DNA of 64,000 nucleotides from Gossypium raimondii (taxonomy: Eukaryota; Streptophyta; Magnoliopsida; Malvales; Malvaceae). Positions 23,642 through 35,110 of the stretch are shown here, one piece after another. The DNA lies in contig NC_068566.1 in the NCBI RefSeq assembly GCF_025698545.1, positions 40,651,192 to 40,715,191 on the forward strand. Reading direction: 5' to 3'. Below the pieces are notes generated by a model. The model was not told the DNA's origin, did no database searches, and saw nothing but the letters and a program-made list of their open reading frames with translations. The number at the start of each line of letters is the position of its first letter. The first letter of the stretch is position 1. The translations under genes and the position numbers were made by a program.

Positions 23642-24863
23642 TGTAACAGCCCGATTTTGATCCTAATCGGAATGGTGGTTTCGGGACCACGAATCCGAGT
23701 AAAAAAAATAAAAACAATATTTTAAAATTATTTTTGGTGTTTATAATGTGTGAATTAGTATGTGCTAAAATTTCATTTAAAAATTTTATCGTTTAGATGT
23801 CCGATTTAATAAAAGGGCTTAATCGCGTAAAATGAAAATTTGGTGGTTTAATGTGCAAGGGCCGAATTGCATTTGTCTTTTTAACATGGAGTGTTTAAGT
23901 TGAAAATTGGCCATAATTTAAGTTAGTGGACGGTTTTGACTTATTTATATAAAGGTTTTATATTTATTATTAAATGTTAATTAAGTAAATGATTTAATAT
24001 ATTATATGTTATAATATAATAAAATGAAAGTGGTCATTCATTTTGTCCACTAACTAGCCGAAAATGCTAAGAAAAAAATAAGAAGAAGAGGTTCATACAT
24101 TCGGCCATTGTTGGAGCTAATTCAAGGTTAGTTTTGTTTCAGTTTTTGATAATTTTTACGTTTTTGAGATCGTTGCTTCGAATACTACTCGACCCATGCT
24201 TCAATTTCTGATTTTGATGAATATTTTGAGTTATGCCATTGATGAATAATTGTGTTTTGTGATGTTTGATGATGAATTATTGAAGATATGTTTTGGGTTA
24301 GTATGTTTTGTATTGGAAATTTTGATGAATTTGAGTAATTAGGGCAAAATTACAAAAATAATAAATTGAGGGACTAAAATATGAAATAAATGAATTTTGT
24401 GGGCTTGTATGGGCATAATGAATATTCGGCCAAAGCTTGTTATGTGTAAATTTTGTATGTTTTGCGTTTTATGTAAATTCGACTAAATTGTAAAAAGTAT
24501 AAAATGTCAAGGGTAAAATAGTAATTTTCTCATTTATGTGTTTTTGGATTAAATTGAATGAAATTGTGTTTAAATGAGCTTAATTTGAAATCAAGAACAA
24601 ATGAAATCAGACTTGGATCGGGGGGGGGAAAAAAATAGTTGTTGAATAGTCGTTCTTTATACCCGTCGATATTCGAGGTAAGTCTATAAGCAAATATATA
24701 TTGTTTATTTTAATTAAATATGAATTTTATATGCTGAAAGGAAATATGTGAAATTATACATGTGTTAACCAAATGAAAATAAGCTTGGAAGCTATGTTTA
24801 TGAATTCATTTCGATTGAGATTCTGACGTCCAAAGCCCGTCTTTAACCTTAGGAATTGCTAGG

Positions 24864-24881
24864 ATACATATGTCATGACAT
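24864..24881. repeat. Perfect palindrome TATGTCATGACATA in the LTR
   Basis: The 14-bp palindrome precedes the hairpin array by about 30 bp. It recurs in the 3' LTR (about 31625) and in the solo LTR (about 54213). Confidence 0.75.
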
Positions 24882-24903
24882 ACGATTTTCGATATGTGTT
24901 TTC

Positions 24904-25060
24904 ATGTAAGACCACGTCTGGGACGATGGCATCGATATCTGTGATTACGTGTAAGACCATGTCTAGGACATTGGCATCGTATTTGATTCGTGTAAGACCC
25001 TGTCCGGGACAGTGGCATCGATATGAGATAGCATGTAAGACCACGTCTGGGACGTTGGCA
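24904..25060 (+). repeat. Four-unit tandem repeat with covarying inverted arms
   Basis: Four units of 41-45 bp start GTAAGACC at 24906, 24951, 24992 and 25035 and end with TGGCAT. Between these, each has arm-loop-arm: ACGTC-TGG-GACGA, ATGTC-TAG-GACAT, CTGTC-CGG-GACAG and ACGTC-TGG-GACGT. In the last three the right arm is the exact complement of a different left arm. The same array is at 31661-31815 in the 3' LTR. Confidence 0.85.
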
Positions 25061-25835
25061 TTGTTCGATATATGTGATTATCCGAGTATCCTATTAAATT
25101 TCGAATGGTTCAACGGGCAATGATAAGTTGTGATCGAAGGTGTAAAACGAGCTAAAACGATTAGGTATGAGTTACTTGACTACCTATTTAAAAATAAGGT
25201 AAGTTGGCCAGTTGGTTTGTGATACAAATTATATAAGTTACTAATGTGAACATATGTACATTGGTTAAGCATATTCGGCCATGTGTTATGTATATGCATA
25301 TGATGTTATATTTTGATTCAAAATTATATGTATATGTGTGTAAATATATATATTCTGATATATAATGATATTATATCTTTGAATTGAATGACACTTTGAA
25401 TATATATATATATATATATATACACATTCGGTTAAGATAAGATTTACTTAAGAAAACACATGTTTTATATGAAACGTTAAGCTTGAGGTTAAATGTGATT
25501 ATGCTAGTATAATTTAATTTGGTTAAAATGAGTTGATAATGTAGTTTACATTCAGTCAAAATTGATATGTAATAATGAGGTTAAAATGAGAGCTGCACAT
25601 GTGAATGACATTATATATATTCGCCAAATGTTAAACTTATGTGTATTCGGTTAAATATGGATTTGATGTATAGTATGTGTTTGATAAATGTATTTTTCGA
25701 TTATGGAAATGGATATGAACATTGAAAACATTATTTGATTTTGTTGTAACTAATTAAATGTTGTTAAGTTATTTAATTGCTCATGACTTACTAAGTTGTA
25801 ATAGCTTACTCTGTGTGTTTTTCCTATATTTTTAG

Positions 25836-25902
25836 AGTTCCAAATACTTGCTCGGGTTGGAAGTCGTTGGAGTCGTCATCACACTATCCGGTTATCGCTT
25901 CG
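25836..25902 (+). other. Exon-like 67-bp segment in the LTR
   Basis: A GC-richer segment is bounded by a pyrimidine tract plus TTTAG on the left and CTTCG|GTAAAT on the right. It is repeated in the 3' LTR at about 32582-32648, and a diverged counterpart ending CTCG|GTATTT lies in the minus-oriented solo LTR near 59310-59370. An exon of a non-coding LTR transcript is inferred, not shown. Confidence 0.35.
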
Positions 25903-26085
25903 GTAAATTATAACTTTGAGTTTTTGGTTATGTGGCATGTATAGGCTAGTTTTAATTTAGTTGTTGTATATATATTCAGCCATGCGAAAATGGCTTGATC
26001 TAATGCTAATGATCCAAGGTTCAAGTAATTTTGGTCATAGTAAAGGCGTGGGGTATGCTTGGTATATGAATTTGGTAAGACGTAA

Positions 26086-26125
<40 letters not shown>

Positions 26126-26890
26126 TTTATAATTATTTTATTTTGGTAAGCTTGATATGGATGAGAGATGTGTTATGGTTGTGGTTTGTTAATGATGCTA
26201 ATGATAGCGATTTTCATCATGTATTAGCTTAATTTGTAAGTATGATTTATGGCCTAATTGGTGTGATGGAATGGTATTGAGATTTGACTTGATTAAATAG
26301 GTAAAATATGATATATATTGAAGATGAAATAATGGTTATTTATATTTATGTGATGTAAATATAGGTGATGGTCATAATCTAGTTTGTGATTCGGCATTGG
26401 TGATCAAATCATGTAGTTAAGTACTTAGTTATATGTTAATTTTGAATTTGGTTGTATTCATTATGTGTGGACTATGTTATGCTATGAATATTTGGTAAAT
26501 TGAAATTTTAATTTGACTAAATTTGTAATGGCATGAGTACATTGGTGAAATGGATTGAAAATGGAAATTCATATATTATTATATATATTTGGTTGATGAA
26601 ATGTAAACAAATGTATATATGTCTTTGATAAGTTATTTGATAATTCGGTATGTAAAGGGCTAATGGTTTTAATGTTTGAATTAAAAAGAAAATGTGCTAT
26701 ATGTATACATAGTGGTATGATCGATTATGGTAATTGACTTATTATTGTAAGTATAAAATATTTGCATTGTATGTGTTCTTTTAAGTTTATGAAATGTTTA
26801 TGTCATTATTATGATTTGACTATTTAGGCTTAATATAGGATGGCAAAGGTTGTATGTGATTTAAATGTTATATAGAAGTTAATTTGCATG

Positions 26891-26926
<36 letters not shown>

Positions 26927-27504
26927 AATTGATTTGGGTGTGTATATGAAATTTTGACATGATTTATACTGTATGGAATTGGCACATTTTGAATCGGCCA
27001 AAGCACTTGGAAAATGGCTAATGTTAGTCAAGTGAGTAAAGTATGAATTGGTTTTATATGTATTTTAGGCTTAATAATTAACATGCGAATTGGGTGTAAA
27101 TTGTATGGTTAGTTTGCTAGTTAAATAGAAGATAAGATGTTTATATACTAAACTTGACTATTTGGTGAAATTAATTATGCTGCATTTTCTAATGGACAAT
27201 AAGTCGAGCGATATAGATTGTTTGGTTTTATGCACATGAATAGAAGTATGAATTAATATGTTTGATATTTAGCTTAAGAAGTAAAAAAAAAAAAAATGCT
27301 TGGATGTCTTAATGTATGCGCATGGAATTTGTAATGTGATGAGTCATCTTATAATTTGATTTTTGAATTATAGGAGTAAGAAGTATATATGTTTCGAATG
27401 GTGGGTTTTTAAAGCATGTGTAATATGACTATTTTGAGCCGTGTTTTATATGGTAATGCGTTGTAACCCTATTCCGGCAATGGATACGGGTTATGGGTGT
27501 TACA

Positions 27505-30399
27505 TTTTATTGGTATCAGAGCTATGGTTTAGTCGGTTCTAGGACTACCATAGCGTATGTGAGTTTAGTTATACATGCCACATTTAACCTGCGATATTGT
27601 GATATTTCCCGACTCTGACGAAAATTGTTTTGATGAGACAGATATGCTTTCCAACCAAGCTAATTCCGGTAGTACATAAGTTATTACTCAAATGTTTGAG
27701 TGAATATATATATATATATATATATATGTGATGAGTTAACACTCGTGACATTTGGTTATTGATAAATGTTATAATTATATGAACATATGAGTTATGACAT
27801 TTGAGTTATGATGCTATATGAAAATTTCAATTGTGAATTAGTGATTTGAGTTGGCATATGAATTGTGTTAATAAAAAAAAGTGATTAAAAACAAATATTT
27901 ATTAAATGTTTTGAGAATATGAAATTAGAAATAAATTGGTTATTTGTGAAAGTATGTGTTATATACATTTATGTGCAAGTTAAATTTGAGGCTTTATTAG
28001 CTCATCCCCCTTATTAGTGAAAGGTTATAATGGAATCTGTAAGATTTGGGTTGAATAAACTCATGAGTGTAGAGTTACAGAAGTCTGTGTTCGAATGATT
28101 AATAATGTGGTTAGAAAAATGAATGAATCAGCAAATGAAGGCAGTATTAAAAGAGATATTAGATAGTTTTGAAGACTATTCAGATTATGCAAAGTCACTG
28201 TTACAGAAGAAGTTAACTTCGATTAAATGATCTATTCTGGTATGTTATCTAAATAAAGTATCAACTGAAAGCTTTTCTGAATTGATTTCTGTTAATGAAG
28301 AGATAATGTGAAAATTTCTGATGGCAGAATTAGACAGTTGAATAGTGTTTGAATTGTATTGATGGCTGAGTGCAGTGGTGATTGTCGGGCAGTTATTATG
28401 ACTTCTTCCGGGTATTCTATGTGTATAATTATCCTCAAAAGTATAGGTGATTGTTTAATTATAGAAGGAATTCTTCTTTCATAAGAACATTAGCTAAATT
28501 TACTAATAGACGAAAGCATCATTGGTCTGTTTGGGTTATGTTCGACATTGTTCTGTCTTTCTATAATATATTATTCCCTGTGTCAATATATAAGTTGATG
28601 GTAAACTCTGTATGATATTAATATTTTGTTTCTACTGGCTATTGTTCTGTTGAATATATGTGAAGATTATATTACTTCTGATATTGTGGATTTCAGTATT
28701 TATGAGTGACATTGTTCTTTCTAAACATTTTTTTTGGGATATCATCGGAATTGATATTATTCTATATAGATTGTGTCCTCAGATATTTTGTGTAGCTTCA
28801 GACGTTGAAATTTTGCTATCCCGATTTTCTTATGATTCTATGTGATTATTTGCAAGAAATCTCTATCTGACAGAGATGATTATATCTATTATAATTATAA
28901 TTTCTGTTCTAAATTTGAGAGTACTTGATCATGTTATTAGAGTTATAAAAGTTGTATTTCTACATGGGTTGCTATTTAAACCATATTTGATTTTCTTCTG
29001 TGTTCAAACACTTCATTAATAGTTGAGATAATATTTGTTCATAGAGTTGAGATATCGTTCTTATTAAGACTCAATGATTTTTTATTTGATTAAGATGACT
29101 TCAGCATAATTTAGAGCTTCGAGGATTAATATATGAGACTGCTTTACTATAAATTCTTTTCTAGTTTTCGTGAAAGATTCGACATTGGTAAAAGTGAAAA
29201 TGATAGAAGATCAAGATCAAATCGGTATAATGATATGTTTGAAGTTGTCTTTCTAACAAGAAGAAAAGATTTCTTTGAAAAGATTGATTCAGTGGTTTAG
29301 TCTGAGTTGAATTAATTGATTGAAAAGATGCTTAGGTTATCTGTGTTTGAATTTATTCACCGGATTGGAGGTAAACTCTAAAAGTACATGTGTGACTTGA
29401 GGGATAGTTTGGAAAAAGAAATTGTGTTCCTAAAGATTTGATATTGTAGAGTGAGATCTAAACTTGGCACAACAAAGATAGTTCGAATCGTCAAAAACTT
29501 TTGAGTTTGTAAGTTATAAGGGATTCAACGTAAATGAATTTCTGATTCAGAATTTCAGATCAATGATTAGTTATTGTTTCAAAACAAAGTGTGTATACTG
29601 AGAAGTTCCGAGATTGTAAAACAACTGCTACAGGTAATCTCGCAGTGGTAATTTATCTTTTCATTCGGGGCTGTTTCAGTATAAGTTGATATCTGAGTAG
29701 TAATGAAATAGAATTTTGATGAACTTTGCATCGGGATTATTGTTATCATTGAAAATGATAGAGTGATCTGAATTATTACTAACTGCTTGAAGAAATATCT
29801 CTGTAGTATGGATTTTCCCTTTTGATAAAATAGTTGACTGATCCGTTCCTGTGTTAATAAGTCTTCACCTAGTGCCAGTCATCACTGTTTCGGGTTGAGA
29901 TCTAAAATTCATATTGTGATTCAGAGAGAAATTACAGTAATCTGTGAGTATAAGATGGAATTGAAATTGGGAAACGCAATTCAAATTCTCGAAATATTTA
30001 TTTGACATTGTGTTTAAGAGTTTGAAAGCAATAAAGAAAGACTATTGCTGATCGATAAGCTATCATGTGATTATATTAAAGACATTATATGAGGTATTGT
30101 ATGGTTGCAATTACCGAACTCCACTGTTTCAAGATCTAACTTTGTGAGAAGATGATCTGTGAAATTAATTTCATCAGATGAATTGAGTAAAAAAAAATGA
30201 AAGTAATTCAATATAGTTACAAGCAGTTTCAGCTTGATATGACGTATAACAGAAGACAAATTAAAATCTTAATTGTGAGATTAAAGAGATTTGAAATTCG
30301 AAGCTATGTGAAATTTTGAAATGTACTATGTGGAAGAAAATCCTTAATCTACTTTCCAGTAAGATTTTCGAGGATGAAAATCCCTAAGGGGGAGAGAAT
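27505..30399 (+). other. Interior of the LARD element, non-coding
   Basis: It begins with TTTTATTGGTATCAGAGC (primer binding site) and ends with the purine tract before 30400. All six frames are broken by frequent stops. No gag, protease, RT or integrase motif was recognised. Confidence 0.85.
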
Positions 30400-33300
30400 T
30401 GTAACAGCCCGATTTTGATCCTAATCGGAATGGTGGTTTCAGGACCACGAATCCGAGTAAAAAAAATAATATTTTAAAATTATTTTTGGTGTTTATAATG
30501 TGTGAATTAGTATGTGCTAAAATTTCGTTTAAAAATTTTATCATTTAGATGTCCGATTTAATAAAAGGGCTTAATCGCGTAAAATGAAAATTTGGTGGTT
30601 TAATGTGCAAGGGCCGAATTGCATTTGTCTTTTTAACATGGAGTGTTTAAGTTGAAAATTGGCCATAATTTAAGCTAGTGGACGGTTTTGACTTATTTAT
30701 ATAAAGGTTTTAAATTTATTATTAAAGGTTAATTAAGTAAATGATTTAATATATTATATGTTATAATATAATAAAATGAAAGTGGTCATTCATTTTGTCC
30801 ACTAACTAGCCGAAAATGCTAAGAAAAAAATAAGAAGAAGAGGTTCATACATTCGGCCATTGTTGGAGCTAATTCAAGGTTAGTTTTGTTTCAGTTTTTG
30901 ATAATTTTTATATTTTTGAGATCGTTGCTTCGAATACTACTCGACCCATGCTTCAATTTCTGATTTTGATGAATATTTTGAGTTATTCCATTGATGAATA
31001 ATTGTGTTTTGTGATGTTTGATGATGAATTATTGAAGATATGTTTTGGGTTAGTATGTTTTGTATTGGAAATTTTGATGAATTTGAGTAATTAGGGCAAA
31101 ATTACAAAAATAATAAATTGAGGGACTAAAATATGAAATAAATGAATTTTGTGGGCTTGTATGGGCATAATGAATATTCGGCCAAAGCTTGTTATGTGTA
31201 AATTTTGTATGTTTTGTGTTTTATGCAAATTGGACTAAATTGTAAAAAGTATAAAATGTCGGGGTAAAATAGTAATTTTATCATTTATGTGTTTTGGATT
31301 AAATTGAATGAAATTGTGTTTAAATGAGCTTAATTTGAAATTTTATAGATCAAGAACAAAAGAAATCAGACTTGGATCGGGGGAAAAAAATAGTTGTTGA
31401 ATAGTTGTTCTATATACCCGTCAATATTTGAGGTAAGTCTATAAGCAAATATATATTGTTTATTTTAATTAAATATGAATTTTATATGCTGAAAGGAAAT
31501 ATGTGAAATTATACATGTGTTAACCAAATGAAAATAAGCTTGGAAGCTATGTTTATGAATTCGTTTCGACTGAGTTACGACGTCCGAAAGCCCCGTACGA
31601 ACCTTAGGAATTGCTAGGATACATATGTCATGACATACGATTTTCGATATGTGTTTTCGTGTAAGACCACGTCTGGGACGATGGCATCGATATATGTGAT
31701 TACGTGTAAGACCATGTCTAGGACATTGGCATCGTATTTGATTCGTGTAAGACCCTGTCCGGGACAGTGTCATCGATATGAGATAGCATGTAAGACCACG
31801 TCTGGGACGTTGGCATTGTTCGATATATGTGATTATTCGAGTATCCTATTAAATTTCGAATGGTTCAACGGGCAATGATAAGTTGTGATCGAAGGTGTAA
31901 AACAAGCTAAAACGATCATGTATGAGTTACTTGACTACCTATTTAAAAATAAGGTAAGTTGGCCAGTTGGTTTGTGATACAAATTATATAAGTTACTAAT
32001 GTGAACATATGTACATTGGTTAAGCATATTCGGCCATGTGTTATGTATATGCATATGATGTTATATTTTGATTCAAAATTATATGTATATGTGTGTAAAA
32101 ATATATATTCGGATATATAATGATATTATATCTTTGAATTGAATGACACTTTGAATATATATATATATACACATTCGGTTAAGATAAGATTTACTTAAGA
32201 AAACACATGTTTTATATGAAACGTTAAGCTTGAGGTTAAATGTGATTATGCTAGTATAATTTAATTTGGTTAAAATGAGTTGATAATGTAGTTTACATTC
32301 GGTCAAAATTGATATGTAATAATGAGGTTAAAATGAGAGTGCACATGTGAATGACATTATATATATTCGCCAAATGTTAAACTTATGTGTATTCGGTTAA
32401 ATATGGATTTGATGTATAGTATGTGTTTGATAAATGTATTTTTCGATTATGGAAATGGATATGAACATTGAAAACATTATTTGATTTTGTTGTAACTAAT
32501 TAAATGTTGTTAAGTTATTTAATTGCTCATGACTTACTAAGCTGTAATAGCTTACTCTGTGTGTTTTTCCTATATTTTTAGAGTTCCAAATACTTGCTCG
32601 GGTTGGAAGTCGTTGGAGTCGTCATCACACTATCCGGTTATCGCTTCGGTAAATTATAACTTTGAGTTTTTAGTTATGTGGCATGTATAGGCTAGTTTTA
32701 ATTTAGTTGTTGTATATATATTCAGCCATGCGAAAATGGCTTGATCTAATGCTAATGATCCAAGGTTTAAGTAATTTTGGTCATAGTAAAGGCATGGGGT
32801 ATGCTTGGTATATGAATTTGGTAAGACGTAATGATATATATATATATATATATATATATGGTTTATAATTATTTTATTTTGGTAAGCTTGATATGGATGA
32901 GGGATGTGTTATGGTTGTGGTTTGTTAATGATACTAATGATAGTGATTTTCATCATGTATTAGCTTAATTTGTAAGTATGATTTATGGCCTAATTGGTGT
33001 GATGGAATGGTATTGAGATTTGACTTGATTAAATAGGTAAAATATGATATATATTGAAGATGAAATAATGGTTATTTATATTTATGTGATGTAAATATAG
33101 GTGATGGTCATAATCTAGTTTGTGATTCGGCATTGGTGATCAAATCATGTAGTTAAGTACTTAGTTATATGTTAATTTTGAATTTGGTTGTATTCATTAT
33201 GTGTGGACTATGTTATGCTATGAATATTTGGTAAATTGAAATTTTAATTTGACTAAATTTGTAATGGCATGAGTACATTGGTGAAATGGATTGAAAATGG

Positions 33301-33628
33301 AAATTCATATATTATTATATATATTTGGTTGATGAAATGTAAACAAATGTATATATGTCTTTGATAAGTTATTTGATAATTCGGTATGTAAAGGGCTAAT
33401 GGTTTTAATGTTTGAATTAAAAAGAAAATGTGCTATATGTATACATAGTGGTATGATCGATTATGGTAATTGACTTATTATTGTAAGTATAAAATATTTG
33501 CATTGTATGTGTTCTTTTAAGTTTATGAAATGTTTATGTCATTATTATGATTTGACTATTTAGGCTTAATATAGGATGGCAAAGGTTGTATGTGATTTAA
33601 ATGTTATATAGAAGTTAATTTGCATGAC

Positions 33629-33671
<43 letters not shown>

Positions 33672-34247
33672 AATTGATTTGGGTGTGTATATGAAATTTT
33701 GACATGATTTATACTGTATGGAATTGGCACATTTTGAATCGGCCAAAGCACTTGGAAAATGGCTAATGTTAGTCAAGTGAGTAAAGTATGAATTGGTTTT
33801 ATATGTATTTTAGGCTTAATAATTAACATGCGAATTGGGTGTAAATTGTATGGTTAGTTTGCTAGTTAAATAGAAGATAAGATGTTTATATGCTAAACTT
33901 GACTATTTGGTGAAATTAATTATGCTGTATTTTCTAATGGACAATAAGTCGAGCGATATAGATTGTTTGGTTTTATGCACATGAATAGAAGTATGAATTA
34001 ATATGTTTGATATTTAGCTTAAGAAGTAAAAAAAAAAAATGCTTGGATGTCTTAATGTATGCGCATGGAATTTGTAATGTGATGAATCATCTTATAATTT
34101 GATTTTTGAATTATAGGAGTAAGAAGTATATATGTTTCGAATGGTGGGTTTTTAAAGCATGTGTAATATGACTATTTTGAGCCGTGTTTTATATGGTAAT
34201 GCGTTGTAACCCTATTCCGGCAACGGATACGGGTTATGGGTGTTACA
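30400..34247 (+). repeat. 3' LTR of the LARD element
   Basis: Near-identical to 23642-27504, with the same palindrome, hairpin array and donor-like sites (30879, 31433, 31954). It keeps the TTTTATAGATCAAG acceptor-like segment that the 5' LTR has lost. Confidence 0.94.
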
Positions 34248-34252
34248 TAATT

Positions 34253-35110
34253 ATTTTTTTTTACAATTTTTAATGATTTTCCAAATTTAGAAAAGGGGAT
34301 TTTGAAATCATTCTAGTCTTGTATCACTAAAATTCAAATATCTCATAATATAAAACTCTTTTGCTTGCTCTGTATCTTTTATGTAAAAATAGACCCATTT
34401 AGCTTTAATCTCATGTATTATGCAGCCTCTGATTCAATTTTCACCATTTTTGGTGATTTTTCAAAATCACACAACTGTTGCTGTCTAAACTGTTTTGTTG
34501 CTAAATGTACTCTTTCATAATTTCACTTTTTCTCAATTTTCTTTTTCGCTGATCAAAGTCAATTTCTCATCTTTCTTGATTTATAATAACACATTTAACT
34601 TGTTTAACACTCACATTATTCAATTTAGTCCAAAAATCACACTTTGGAAAATTACATTTTTGCCCCTAAAGTTTCACAAAATTACGATTTTTCCCCTAGG
34701 CTCGTAAAATAATTTTTATTCAATTTCCTTACATTTTAGGCCTAGCCGAACCATTTTCATAACTATAACAGTCCACAATTCTTACTTATTCACACACTTG
34801 TGACATATTTTATAACTTTTACAAATTAATCATTTTAGGCATTTTTATCGAAAATCACCTAGTAAAAATCGATTATCACAGTCCAAACATTCATATTCTT
34901 CCATAAAAGATCAAAATACATGCATATCATCCATAGGTAGATTTTTAAACACAAACCCTAGCTCAAAATAACGATAAAAATAGGTAAATCGAGCTACGAG
35001 GATTTCAAAATCGTAAAGAACATTAAAAACGGGGCAAAGACGAACTTACTATGAAGCTTGATTTCGAGAGAGCTTGGTTTTGGTTTCTAGCCTATAGAGA
35101 GAAATAGATC
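34253..35110 (-). mobile_element. Old minus-oriented LTR, second part
   Basis: Continues the element cut at 23641. Positions 34488 to about 34700 match the start of the window, confirming one LTR family. The expected GGCTGTTACA end is not found, so this end is truncated or diverged. The limit near 35110 is approximate. Confidence 0.6.

Larger units (their letters stand above)
23642..27504 (+). repeat. 5' LTR of the LARD element
   Basis: Starts TGTAACAGCCCG and ends GGGTGTTACA. It contains a hairpin repeat array (24904-25060), several (AT)n microsatellites (about 25399, 26089, 26898) and conserved donor-like sites at 24127, 24678 and 25199. It lacks 9 bp (TTTTATAGA) present in the 3' LTR near 31340. 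Confidence 0.94.
23642..34247 (+). mobile_element. Non-autonomous LTR retrotransposon with giant LTRs (LARD type)
   Basis: The 10606-bp element is flanked by the 5-bp duplication TAATT (23637-23641 and 34248-34252). The 5' LTR is 3863 bp, the interior 2895 bp and the 3' LTR 3848 bp. The primer binding site TGGTATCAGAGC (Met tRNA complement) lies just after the 5' LTR, and the purine tract AAGGGGGAGAGAA just before the 3' LTR. The interior has no gag or pol frame, so it depends on proteins of another element. The two LTRs differ by scattered substitutions, AT-microsatellite lengths, a G-run and a 9-bp indel, which indicates a fairly recent insertion. It is inserted in the old minus-oriented LTR (22157-23641, 34253 onward). 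Confidence 0.95.

Noticed and set aside
24904..25060. CRISPR-like array of direct repeats
   Set aside because: Units are contiguous degenerate repeats in a plant LTR without conserved-length unique spacers or cas genes.
24875..25123. 82-codon frame repeated at 31630-31878 with internal repeats (CKTTSGT..S)
   Set aside because: It is the translation of the tandem hairpin repeat in the LTR. Identity between copies reflects LTR identity, and frames differ in the other LTRs.
28660..28845. 61-codon frame in the LARD interior
   Set aside because: Isolated, AT-rich, with no retrotransposon motif and no support from a second copy.
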